From Gemmobacter sp. (GTDB taxonomy: Bacteria > Pseudomonadota > Alphaproteobacteria > Rhodobacterales > Rhodobacteraceae), in assembly GCA_003509785.1 (NCBI GenBank), contig DOMY01000146.1, forward strand, positions 2,168-8,691: DNA of 6,524 bases, in the 5' to 3' direction. Numbering within the stretch: the first letter of the stretch is position 1; each line of letters starts with the position of its first letter. The notes below the pieces were generated by a model. It saw nothing but the letters and a program-made list of their open reading frames with translations, searched no databases and was not told the origin of the DNA. A program made the position numbers and the translations under genes. Below are positions 1-6,416 of the stretch, in pieces.

Positions 1-78
1 CTGCCGGCGGCCCCGCCATGTTCCCTGTCGTCTCGCCCATCGCTGCCGTCACATCCCCTGCCCCGCCTTGCTGCCCGC

Positions 79-789
79 CTACATCCTCCGGAACACTACA
101 CCGCCCAGACCTGGCCCCTGCCCCGGCAGCTCGATCACCAGCGTATTGCGATCCACGATCCGCACTGGCACCTCGTCCACCGGATCAAGATAGCCGATAT
201 CGGGCAGCACGAGGCGGAAATTCCGCCCCTGCTGGCCCGCGATGCCCCAATGCCGGTTCGAGCTGCGGGTGAACCAGAACCCTTCTGCGCCCGTGGCCCT
301 GTTGCGCACCCCGCGCGAGGGGAAGAACGGCCCCGTATCGAACAGCAGAAACAGCCAGACGGTTTCCTGCCCCGGCGCCTCGGCCACCGGATCGGATACC
401 CAGCACCCTTCCAGCAGCGCCTGCAGACCCTGCGCGATTTCGGCATCCGTCACCGCCGGATCGGGCGGCAAGGGATCGAATTCCGGCGCGCTGGCCGACC
501 ATTGCCAGCCGCCCTTGCCATTGGCCGGATGGAAATACAGCCCCCTAGGCAGACGGCCCAGCAGCATTTCGCGCTTGATGTCGATGATCGTCCAGGGGCC
601 CTGCCGCTGCCCTGCCACATCCACCCAATAGGCCCAGGGCGGGTTCGGTTCGGCATAGTCCGACGCGGCAATGGCCATGCGGCGGGTATATTCTGTGGAA
701 CAGGTCACCGAAGGATCGGCGGCAAACAGCGGCGGCGCGGCCAGAAGGCCCCCTGCCAGCAGACAGCCGATGACGCCCAACCTGCGCAT
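79..789 (-). CDS. Exported protein of unknown function with a GYF_2-like domain
   Basis: The product is 236 residues and I recognise no named family for the whole protein. Residues 1-24 form a Sec-type signal peptide: Arg2-Arg3, a hydrophobic stretch, then LFAA. The mature protein should be periplasmic or outer-membrane associated. Residues about 51-106 resemble a GYF_2 (DUF4339) domain: W52, Y54, the QGP motif at 63-65, a helix with IKREML at 71-76, then GRLP and the Trp-rich GGWQW at 93-97. The rest (about 113-236) starts with LLEGCW and looks beta-rich with many aromatics, possibly a small barrel; this is inference. Cys30 and Cys129 could form a disulfide. The reading frame is open further upstream, but ATG 789 is chosen because a GGGAGG site sits 5 nt ahead of it and the signal peptide starts there. 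It lies 79 nt after the DeoR gene, in the same direction. Any link to sugar uptake is unproven. Confidence 0.8.
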   Translation of the reverse strand: MRRLGVIGCLLAGGLLAAPPLFAADPSVTCSTEYTRRMAIAASDYAEPNPPWAYWVDVAGQRQGPWTIIDIKREMLLGRLPRGLYFHPANGKGGWQWSASAPEFDPLPPDPAVTDAEIAQGLQALLEGCWVSDPVAEAPGQETVWLFLLFDTGPFFPSRGVRNRATGAEGFWFTRSSNRHWGIAGQQGRNFRLVLPDIGYLDPVDEVPVRIVDRNTLVIELPGQGPGLGGVVFRRM

Positions 790-794
790 ATCCG

Positions 795-800
795 CCTCCC
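795..800 (-). promoter_or_regulatory. Shine-Dalgarno site fixing the start of the GYF_2-like gene
   Basis: GGGAGG on the minus strand, 5 nt before ATG 789. It decides against the longer open frame that extends to 963, whose extra N-terminus is Arg/Pro/Cys-rich and overlaps the end of the DeoR gene. Confidence 0.75.
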
Positions 801-814
801 TTGCCCGATGGCAC

Positions 815-842
815 AGGATAGCGCGGATCGGCGCCATCCCAA
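815..842 (-). promoter_or_regulatory. Weak possible promoter before the GYF_2-like gene
   Basis: In the 79-nt gap after the DeoR stop, TTGGGA (837-842) and TATCCT (815-820) lie 16 nt apart on the minus strand, with a start expected about 20 nt before ATG 789. Both hexamers are imperfect, so the gene may simply be co-transcribed with the DeoR gene. Confidence 0.2.
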
Positions 843-868
843 AGCGGTTGTTGCGCGCCCTTGCGGGG

Positions 869-1768
869 TCAGGGTTCGCCCGCTTCCGGCAGCGGCGGCG
901 CGATCTGCACCCGGATGCCCCGGCTGCGCATCCGGTCCAGCAGGCGGGGGGGTGTGGCGGCATCCACGATCACCACATCGAATTCATCCAGCCCGCACAT
1001 GGCATGAAGCGCGCGGCGGTCGAATTTGGTGTGATCGGCCAGCAGCACCCGCCGGGCCGCGCTGTCGAACATGGCGCGCTTGGTTTCCGCCATTTCCGGG
1101 CTTTGGTGAAACACCATGTCATCGGTGATCGCCGCCATCGACAGAAACACCAGATCGGCGCGCAGACGGCGGATTTCGGCAGTGGTCACCGGCCCCATGA
1201 AAGCATTGCACCAGTTGTGGAACTGCCCGCCCAAGCCCAGCAGCGTGATATCGCGCATCCCCTTCAGCGCGTTCATCAGCGTCAGGGAATTGGTGATCGC
1301 GGTCAGCGGCACCCGCGCGGCCAGATGCGGCACCATCTGCAACACCGTCGTGCTGTCATCAAAGAACACCGCCTGCCCCGGCTCGATCAGCGCCACGGCA
1401 GCAGCGGCAATGGCGCGCTTTTCTGCCGACTGGCGCGAGGCGCGATAGACATCGCTCGATTCGATCAGGCTGGTGGGCGCGGCAGAGACGATGCCGCGCG
1501 TCTTGCGCAACAGACCGCGCCCCACCAGTTCATCCAGATCGCGGTGGGCGGTCATCAGGCTGATGCCGAACCGTTCCGTCAGATCCTCGATCCGCATCGT
1601 GCCTTCGGCCATCACCGCCTCGGCCATCAGCTGCCGCCGGGCGATCTGGCGGGCATGGCGGCTGTCCACCGGCACCTGATCGGGGCCGGGACGCTCTGCC
1701 ATGGGCGCAGGATTGGCCAGGCTGGAAAGATTGGGCATGGGGTCGAAAACGGGCTTGCTGTCGGACAT
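869..1768 (-). CDS. DeoR-family transcriptional regulator
   Basis: The product is 299 residues: a DNA-binding repressor type that usually responds to a phosphorylated sugar or polyol. An N-terminal winged HTH spans about 43-97, with RIEDLTERFGIS at 59-70, then the recognition-helix region TAHRDLDELVGRGLL and the wing RKTRG. The DeoR C-terminal sensor spans about 113-275: EKRAI at 116-120, DDSTT at 137-141, TNS at 159-161, LGGQF at 179-183, TKRAM at 229-233 and LLADHTKF at 242-249. The usual D-x-G-T-T loop reads DDSTT here. About 40 residues precede the HTH, making the protein longer than the usual 250-260. ATG 1768 is chosen because AGGAGG lies 5 nt upstream; the frame runs on to 1834 without a better start. 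The gene follows the transporter genes beyond two hairpins, so it may be transcribed by read-through or its own promoter. It is the likely local regulator of the transporter; this is inferred from position. Confidence 0.92.
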   Translation of the reverse strand: MSDSKPVFDPMPNLSSLANPAPMAERPGPDQVPVDSRHARQIARRQLMAEAVMAEGTMRIEDLTERFGISLMTAHRDLDELVGRGLLRKTRGIVSAAPTSLIESSDVYRASRQSAEKRAIAAAAVALIEPGQAVFFDDSTTVLQMVPHLAARVPLTAITNSLTLMNALKGMRDITLLGLGGQFHNWCNAFMGPVTTAEIRRLRADLVFLSMAAITDDMVFHQSPEMAETKRAMFDSAARRVLLADHTKFDRRALHAMCGLDEFDVVIVDAATPPRLLDRMRSRGIRVQIAPPLPEAGEP

Positions 1769-1773
1769 GGGCG

Positions 1774-1779
1774 CCTCCT
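1774..1779 (-). promoter_or_regulatory. Shine-Dalgarno site of the DeoR-family gene
   Basis: AGGAGG on the minus strand, 5 nt before ATG 1768. It is a full-consensus site and selects this ATG over the upstream in-frame start at 1834. Confidence 0.8.
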
Positions 1780-1834
1780 GCCTGCCGGATAACGCAATTG
1801 CCCCGAAAGGCAAGAAAACCCGCGCAGATGGCAA

Positions 1835-1866
1835 GGCCTGCGGCGCCGGTCGGGGCGCCGCAGGCC
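1835..1866 (-). terminator. Strong 13-bp hairpin after the binding-protein gene
   Basis: The arms at 1835-1847 and 1854-1866 are perfect inverted repeats of 13 bp, almost all G/C, around a 6-nt loop. On the minus strand the stem is followed only by TTGCC, so the U tract is weak. It is the second of two tandem hairpins downstream of the binding-protein stop. It may terminate, partly terminate, or protect the 3' end of the transporter mRNA from exonucleases. Confidence 0.6.
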
Positions 1867-1871
1867 AGAAA

Positions 1872-1891
1872 GGGGGCGATTGCCCGCCCCC
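1872..1891 (-). terminator. First of two tandem terminator-like hairpins
   Basis: A perfect 7-bp stem (GGGGGCG with CGCCCCC) around a 6-nt loop begins 12 nt past the TAA of the binding-protein gene. It is followed on the minus strand by TTTCT, a short U-rich run. It probably acts with the larger hairpin immediately downstream to end the transporter operon or reduce read-through into the DeoR gene. Confidence 0.6.
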
Positions 1892-1903
1892 GAAGCCTGC
1901 GCC

Positions 1904-2851
1904 TTATTCCGAAAGGGTAAAGGCGGCGGTATATTTATCCACGTTTTCGGCGGTGATCAGCAGGCAGTCGAACAGCTGCTTTTCAGTGGCCGCACCCGTG
2001 GCGCCGGTCTTGATGAAGCTATCAGCCTGCTTCACCGCTTCGGCCGAGAACACGGCGACGGGCTGCAGCACGGTATATTGCATCTCGCCTGCCTTGATCG
2101 CGGCCACCGCATCGGGCGAACCGTCAAAGCCGCCGACCTTCACCGCATCCAGCTTGCCTGCCTCTTTCAGCGCGGCAATCGCGCCCAGCGCCATTTCGTC
2201 ATTGCCGGCGATCAGGCCGGTGATGTCGGGGTTGGCCTGCAGCAGAGACTGGGTTTTCTGATAGCCCTGGGTGCGATCCCAGTTCGCCACTTCCTGACCG
2301 GCTTTCACCAGATCGGGATACTGGCTGATGACGGTTTCATAGCCGTTGGACCGGGTGGCGGCATTGTTGTCGGCCGGGTTGCCGAACAGCTCGACGAACT
2401 TGCCGCTTTCGCCCACCATCGACACCCAGGTTTCGGCGCCCAAAGCCGCACCCTGTGCGTTGTTCGACACCAGCTGCGCCTTGGCCAGACCTTCCTGGTT
2501 GATCTCGGCATTCACGAGGATCACCGGAATACCGGCCTCGACTGCCTTTTTCACGGCGCCCACCGAACCATCGGCATTGGCCGGATCAAGGATGATCGCC
2601 GCCGATTTGTTGGTGATCGCCGTGTCGATCAGCGTGCTTTCGGTGTTGGTATCGCCCTTGTGCGCAGCCACATTGGCGGAATAGCCCAGCCCCTCGGCCG
2701 TGGCCTTGGCCACTTCGCCTTCGGTGAACCAGTAGGGGTTCGCCGGATCGTTCACGATGATCGAGATCAGCCCTTCGGCCGAAGCGGCCCCCGCCATCAG
2801 CGGGGCAACAGCCACGGCGGCCAGCAGCAGGCGGCGCGTCATTTTCATCAT
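1904..2851 (-). CDS. Periplasmic sugar/polyol-binding protein of an ABC transporter (Peripla_BP_4, RbsB-like)
   Basis: The product is 315 residues, a normal length for the ribose-binding-protein family. It captures a sugar-like ligand in the periplasm and presents it to the permease. Residues 1-25 are a Sec signal peptide (Arg6-Arg7, hydrophobic core, GAASA at 21-25). Family landmarks follow: NPYWF at 38-42, whose aromatics usually stack on the ligand; GDTNTES at 66-72; AIILDPAN at 85-92; PVILVNAEIN at 109-118; AATRSNGY at 164-171; the hinge-proximal AGNDEMALGA at 215-224; GGFDGSPDA at 240-248; and LQP at 262-264. Likely ligand contacts by homology are W41, R167, N217, D243 and Q263. A GGGAG site lies 8 nt before ATG 2851; ATG 2848 and 2842 are weaker alternatives. 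The gene is last in the transporter set, 99 nt after the permease, whereas this component often comes first. Family assignment is firm; the ligand is unknown, with an erythritol-like polyol only a guess from memory. Confidence 0.96.
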   Translation of the reverse strand: MMKMTRRLLLAAVAVAPLMAGAASAEGLISIIVNDPANPYWFTEGEVAKATAEGLGYSANVAAHKGDTNTESTLIDTAITNKSAAIILDPANADGSVGAVKKAVEAGIPVILVNAEINQEGLAKAQLVSNNAQGAALGAETWVSMVGESGKFVELFGNPADNNAATRSNGYETVISQYPDLVKAGQEVANWDRTQGYQKTQSLLQANPDITGLIAGNDEMALGAIAALKEAGKLDAVKVGGFDGSPDAVAAIKAGEMQYTVLQPVAVFSAEAVKQADSFIKTGATGAATEKQLFDCLLITAENVDKYTAAFTLSE

Positions 2852-2878
2852 TGGTCTCTCTCCCTTGGTTTGGTATTT

Positions 2879-2892
2879 TTGCCATGTGGCAA
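2879..2892. repeat. Perfect 14-nt inverted repeat in the permease/binding-protein gap
   Basis: TTGCCA and TGGCAA are separated by two bases and form a perfect dyad 27 nt upstream of the binding-protein ATG. On the minus strand it is followed by A residues, not T, so it is not an intrinsic terminator. It could be a repressor operator for an internal promoter, or an mRNA hairpin that stabilises the binding-protein message. The gap also contains the 10-bp palindrome GCGGGCCCGC at 2903-2912. Confidence 0.5.
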
Positions 2893-2950
2893 GGCTTTCC
2901 GCGCGGGCCCGCTCTTCTGTCAGACCCGGTCGGAGAAGGTGGTCAGGCGG

Positions 2951-3991
2951 CTATCCCTTGCGGGCGCGGCTGCCGTATTGGATGGAGTTCATCAGCACTG
3001 CCAGAACGATCACCGCGCCGGTGAACACCGTCTGCCAGTAGGACGACACCCCGATAATCACGAGCCCGTCGGACAGAAAGCCGATCACAAAGGCCCCCAG
3101 CATGGTGCCGCGCACCGTGCCACGCCCGCCGGTCAGCGCCGCCCCGCCGATCACCACCGCCGCGATGGCGGTCAGCTCATAGGTGGTGCCTGCCGTGGGC
3201 CCGGCCGAGGTCAGCTGCGAAGACAGCACCAGCCCCGCCACGGCCGACAGCATCCCCGACAGCGTGTAGACGGTGATCTTCACCCGCCGCACCGGCACGC
3301 CCGACAGATCGGCGGCGCGTTCATTCCCGCCCGAGGCGTAAAGCCAGCGCCCGAAGGCCGACCGGCTGAGCATCAGCCCCGCCAGAACCGCGATCCCCGC
3401 CAGAACCAGCACCGAAATCGGCACCCCGCCCAGACGGTTGAACCCCAGCCAGTCAAAGCCGGTATTGCCCAGATCCGCACTGCCCGACAGGTTGTTGTAG
3501 GTCAGCCCGTTGGTCAGCAGCAGCGCCACACCGCGCGCCACATACATCACCCCCAGCGTCGCCACGAAGGCAGGCACCTTGAACCAGGCGATCAGCACCC
3601 CGTTCACCGCCCCCACCAGCGCGCCCAGCACACAGGTCAGCACCACAACCGCCCAGACCGGCGGATAAAGGATGATCCCCAGCGCCTGCAGCTCGATCCC
3701 CTGCATCATCGCGCCCGCCATCACACCCGACAGCGCAAGGATGGACCCGACAGACAGATCAATCCCGCCATTCAGGATCACCAGCAGCATCCCGATGGCC
3801 AGGATGCCATAGATCGCCACATGGCTGGCCATGATCAGAAAGTTGCCGACCGTAAGGTAATTGGGCGACAGAAAGGAAAACACGGCGATGATGGCAATCA
3901 GCGCAAAGAAGGCGCGGCCTTCCAGCAACAGACGGCCAAGGCTGAAACTGGCCTTTGGCGTGGCCGCGCGGGAGATGGTGGTATCCGACAT
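2951..3991 (-). CDS. Inner-membrane permease of a CUT2-type sugar/polyol ABC transporter (BPD_transp_2, RbsC-like)
   Basis: The product is 346 residues, close to the usual 320-350 for RbsC-like permeases. It would form the membrane channel, probably as a homodimer, since no second permease gene is present. After a polar N-terminus (1-26) it shows multiple hydrophobic segments, at about 27-42, 50-72, 80-97, 112-135, 141-160, 191-208, 241-259, 273-288, 296-314 and 320-335. Family motifs are GGIDLSVGS at 75-83, the cytoplasmic loop GRWLYASGGNERAADLSGV at 214-232 that should contact the ATPase, and VVIGGAALTGGRGTVRG at 279-295. ATG 3991 is preferred because a GGAG site lies 7 nt upstream; the frame stays open far upstream, but only as an out-of-frame overlap of the ATPase gene. 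It starts 23 nt after the ATPase stop, as in an operon. The transported compound cannot be deduced. Confidence 0.95.
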   Translation of the reverse strand: MSDTTISRAATPKASFSLGRLLLEGRAFFALIAIIAVFSFLSPNYLTVGNFLIMASHVAIYGILAIGMLLVILNGGIDLSVGSILALSGVMAGAMMQGIELQALGIILYPPVWAVVVLTCVLGALVGAVNGVLIAWFKVPAFVATLGVMYVARGVALLLTNGLTYNNLSGSADLGNTGFDWLGFNRLGGVPISVLVLAGIAVLAGLMLSRSAFGRWLYASGGNERAADLSGVPVRRVKITVYTLSGMLSAVAGLVLSSQLTSAGPTAGTTYELTAIAAVVIGGAALTGGRGTVRGTMLGAFVIGFLSDGLVIIGVSSYWQTVFTGAVIVLAVLMNSIQYGSRARKG

Positions 3992-4014
3992 GGGATGGCT
4001 CCGTATCTTGTCGC

Positions 4015-5556
4015 TCAGGCCGCCACGGACTCGCCAGAGGCGGCCATGATCTTTTCCTTGCTGACGGTGGAATCGAATTCGGCCGAGATGCGGCCCTTGT
4101 GCATGACGATGATCCGATGGGCGATCGACAGACATTCGCCCACTTCGGATGTGGAATAGATCACGGCAAGCCCCTGCTTTGCCCGTTCGGCCAGCAGCTT
4201 GAACACTTCGGCCTTGGCGCCGATGTCGATCCCGCGTGAGGGTTCGTCCAGCATGATGACACGGGGGTTGGTGGCCAGCATCTTGCCGATCACCACCTTC
4301 TGCTGATTGCCCCCCGACAGCGATCCGATGGCCGCCCCCCCGCCCGAGGTTTTCACGGTGACCTTGCGGATGCTGTCTTCGATCAGCGCCTGTTCGGCCT
4401 TTTTCTGCGTGAACAGCCCCTTGGTAAAGGCCGCGATCGAGGCCAGCGACAGGTTCTGCCCCACGGTCATGGTCTGCACCAGCCCGTCGCGCTGCCGGTC
4501 TTCGGGCACCAGCGCCAGGCCACGGGCAATGCGTTCGGCAATGGTCAGATGCGAAATCTCCAGCCCTTCCAGCACCACTTCGCCGGTGCTGGCGCGCAGG
4601 CGGCCCGCCACGGTTTCCAGAAGTTCGGTCCGCCCCGCGCCCATCAGGCCATAGATGCAGACCACCTCGCCCGCCCGCACATCCAGGGAAAAGCGGTCCA
4701 CCACGTTGAAATCCGCGCCCTTCGGATCGGGCACCGTCACATCGCGCAAAGACAGCGCCACATTGCCAAAACCATAGCCGCCGGGCGGGCTGCCCAGATC
4801 GTAGTTTTCGCCCACCATGTTGCGGACGAACCATTCCAGATCAATTTCGGCACGCGGGGCATAGGCCGTCATCGTGCCATCGCGCAGCACCACGGCATGA
4901 TCGGTGATCTGCAGCGCCTCTTCCAGATGGTGCGAGATATAGACGATGGAAACGCCCTTGGATTTCAGATCGCGGATGACCTTGAACAGCACTTCCACTT
5001 CCGTGGCCGACAGCGCGCTGGTCGGTTCATCCATGATGAGAATCCGGCTGTCCACCGACAGCGCGCGGGCGATTTCGACGATCTGCTGCTGGCCCAGACG
5101 CAATTCCTCGACCGGGGTCAGCGGATCAATATCCTCTTCCAGCCCTTCCATCAGCTTGCGGGTCTGGCGTTCCTCTTCGGCGAAATCCACACCGCCGGGG
5201 CCCATGATCTCGCGCCCCATGAAGATGTTGTCGCGCACCGACAGGTTGGGGGCGAGGCTCAGTTCCTGATGGATGATCGAAATGCCCCGGTTGCGGGCAT
5301 CGGTCGAATTGTCGAAGGCCACCGCCGCGCCATCCAGGATGATCTGCCCGGCCGTGGGCTGGATCACCCCCGACAGGATCTTCATCAGCGTCGATTTGCC
5401 GGCGCCGTTTTCCCCGAACAGCGTTGTCACCTGCCCGCGATGGATATCGAAGTTCACGCCCTTCAGCGCATGGATCTGGCCATAGGATTTGGCCACATTG
5501 CGCGCCGCCAGCACCACCTCGCCCAGATCGGGCTTCGCGTTTGGAATATCGGTCAT
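4015..5556 (-). CDS. Double-domain ATPase of a CUT2-type sugar/polyol ABC transporter (RbsA/MglA-like)
   Basis: The product is 513 residues, the typical length for fused two-NBD ATPases such as RbsA and MglA. It hydrolyses ATP on the cytoplasmic face to drive the permease. The first NBD (about 15-250) has Walker A GENGAGKST at 48-56, Q-loop Gln97, signature-like LRLGQQQ at 152-158, Walker B RILIMDEP at 171-178 and switch His209. The second NBD (about 265-505) has an altered Walker A, GLMGAGRT at 303-310 with Arg in place of Lys; signature LSGGNQQK at 413-420; Walker B VIMLDEP at 433-439; and no His after YSTSE at the switch position. Such asymmetry is common in this family, so one composite site may do most of the hydrolysis. 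The ATG overlaps the TGA of the DUF2291 gene in an ATGA, which suggests translational coupling; its own Shine-Dalgarno is weak. The permease follows after 23 nt. Confidence 0.96.
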   Translation of the reverse strand: MTDIPNAKPDLGEVVLAARNVAKSYGQIHALKGVNFDIHRGQVTTLFGENGAGKSTLMKILSGVIQPTAGQIILDGAAVAFDNSTDARNRGISIIHQELSLAPNLSVRDNIFMGREIMGPGGVDFAEEERQTRKLMEGLEEDIDPLTPVEELRLGQQQIVEIARALSVDSRILIMDEPTSALSATEVEVLFKVIRDLKSKGVSIVYISHHLEEALQITDHAVVLRDGTMTAYAPRAEIDLEWFVRNMVGENYDLGSPPGGYGFGNVALSLRDVTVPDPKGADFNVVDRFSLDVRAGEVVCIYGLMGAGRTELLETVAGRLRASTGEVVLEGLEISHLTIAERIARGLALVPEDRQRDGLVQTMTVGQNLSLASIAAFTKGLFTQKKAEQALIEDSIRKVTVKTSGGGAAIGSLSGGNQQKVVIGKMLATNPRVIMLDEPSRGIDIGAKAEVFKLLAERAKQGLAVIYSTSEVGECLSIAHRIIVMHKGRISAEFDSTVSKEKIMAASGESVAA

Positions 5557-6254
5557 TTCACGGTCACCTTCACCGGGGTGATGAGCCAGTTCTTGGGATT
5601 GATAAGCCGGAAGGCCCCCACCACTTCGATGGTCTTTCCGGGCAGTGCGGCGGTGTCGATCCCGTCCAGCACCGCCTTTTTCATCGCCCGGTTCAGCGCG
5701 GCGCCCGCATCCTGATATTCGATCTGGTTCTTGAACGCCCCGAATTCGATATCGCCCGGTGCGTCACGCAGATCGGTGCCATTGATCGCCGGGCCGGTCT
5801 GCACCCGCACCTTGATTTCGGCGGGCATCCCGTCCACCGCCAGGGTGTAGATGCCGGATTTGCCCTCGCCCACCACGCCCGTCAGCCGGACAGACATGAT
5901 CGACCCGGTGGAAGAGGCCGTGCCAAATTGCTGGCCCGCCGCCACCTTGTCGGCCAGGGCAGCCGGGGCCAGCACCAGCGCATCCACCGCCTTGGCCTCG
6001 ACCGCGGCCTGCACCCGCGGAAACTCTGCCTCGCCGAAACTGTCGGGGGCAAAGGCCTGCTGGCGCACATCGGCATCGGATCCGATATGAACCACCGTGG
6101 TATCCAGCGCCATTGCCGCCAGCACCGCAATGCCAAGCGCCGAGGCGATCATCAGCCCGCGCCGGGGCACGGCCGGAGCCTTGGCCGCCGGAACATTCTG
6201 TGCCGGCTGGATCTGTGCCGACTGGGTCTGCGACTGGGCGGTGTTCTGGGTCAT
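5553..6254 (-). CDS. DUF2291-family membrane-anchored periplasmic protein
   Basis: The product is 233 residues. DUF2291 proteins are uncharacterised and often sit beside sugar/polyol ABC transporter genes; from memory, some annotations call them periplasmic lipoproteins of an erythritol-type transporter. Family landmarks are LDTTVV at 50-55, FGEAEFPRVQ at 73-82, TGVVGEGKSGIY at 125-136, TGPAINGTDLRD at 153-164, FKNQIEYQDAGAALN at 174-188 and INPKNWLITP at 218-227. Residues 1-32 are polar and low in complexity, with seven Gln, and end in Arg31-Arg32. One membrane segment spans about 33-50, so the bulk should be periplasmic. The protein contains no cysteine, hence no lipobox: it should be a signal anchor or ordinary exported protein, not a lipoprotein. 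ATG 6254 is chosen over the in-frame TTG at 6272 because GAGG lies 5 nt before it. The gene is first in the operon and overlaps the ATPase gene by 4 nt. Its function is not known; an accessory or assembly role in transport is inference. Confidence 0.9.
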   Translation of the reverse strand: MTQNTAQSQTQSAQIQPAQNVPAAKAPAVPRRGLMIASALGIAVLAAMALDTTVVHIGSDADVRQQAFAPDSFGEAEFPRVQAAVEAKAVDALVLAPAALADKVAAGQQFGTASSTGSIMSVRLTGVVGEGKSGIYTLAVDGMPAEIKVRVQTGPAINGTDLRDAPGDIEFGAFKNQIEYQDAGAALNRAMKKAVLDGIDTAALPGKTIEVVGAFRLINPKNWLITPVKVTVK

Positions 6255-6259
6255 TTGGG

Positions 6260-6263
6260 CCTC
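6260..6263 (-). promoter_or_regulatory. Shine-Dalgarno site fixing the DUF2291 start
   Basis: GAGG on the minus strand, 5 nt before ATG 6254. It sits inside the longer frame that would begin at TTG 6272, so it argues for the shorter, ATG-started protein. Confidence 0.6.
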
Positions 6264-6317
6264 GGATGGCAAAACTTGCGTCGGTCGCTCCGGCGCAGGG
6301 CGCGCCGGTACGGGCGA

Positions 6318-6416
6318 TCAGGTGCAGGGGGCCGAAGGGGCGCAGCCCCCCGGATATCCGGGCCGACAGAAACCATGATCTGCGGCAAGTTCTTCCCCCG
6401 TCATCCCCGACGCCAT
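6318..6416 (-). CDS. Possible 32-codon leader ORF
   Basis: An ATG at 6416 with a purine-rich GAGGAG 3 nt upstream opens a 32-codon frame ending at TGA 6318, entirely inside the operon leader. The peptide starts MASGMTGEELAADHGF and its second half is rich in Pro, Gly and Cys, with three cysteines. There is no run of one regulatory codon as in amino-acid attenuators. Its 3' half covers the alternative hairpins, so translation could affect their folding. GC-rich DNA makes short open frames common, so this may be chance. Confidence 0.2.
   Translation of the reverse strand: MASGMTGEELAADHGFCRPGYPGGCAPSAPCT

Noticed and set aside
1..78. Possible start of another minus-strand gene at ATG 40, with ATG 20 in another frame.
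   Set aside because: Only about 13 codons are in the window and there is no well-placed Shine-Dalgarno, so it cannot be supported.
303..311. Lys-to-Arg change in the second Walker A of the ATPase (protein residues 303-310) as a possible inactivating defect.
   Set aside because: A degenerate second nucleotide site is usual for RbsA/MglA-like double-domain ATPases. Coordinates given here are residue numbers of the gene at 4015-5556.
1786..1813. TTGCCT and TATCCG 16 nt apart as a promoter for the DeoR gene.
   Set aside because: The hexamers are weak and the expected transcription start would fall in or next to the Shine-Dalgarno site at 1774-1779.
1880..4159. A 759-codon open frame on the plus strand opposite the binding protein and permease.
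   Set aside because: It is His/Arg/Gln/Pro-rich with no recognisable domain, and it lies antisense to two clear family members; high GC at third positions explains it.
3992..4834. An open extension of about 281 codons upstream of the permease start in the same frame.
   Set aside because: It overlaps the ATPase gene out of frame and reads as Arg/Gly-rich filler; the permease has its own ATG and Shine-Dalgarno at 3991.
4549..5715. A 388-codon open frame on the plus strand opposite the ATPase gene.
   Set aside because: It is antisense to unmistakable ATPase motifs and has a low-quality His/Arg/Gln-rich composition.
6255..6272. TTG start of the DUF2291 gene six codons upstream.
   Set aside because: It is a rare start codon, while ATG 6254 has GAGG at proper spacing inside those codons.
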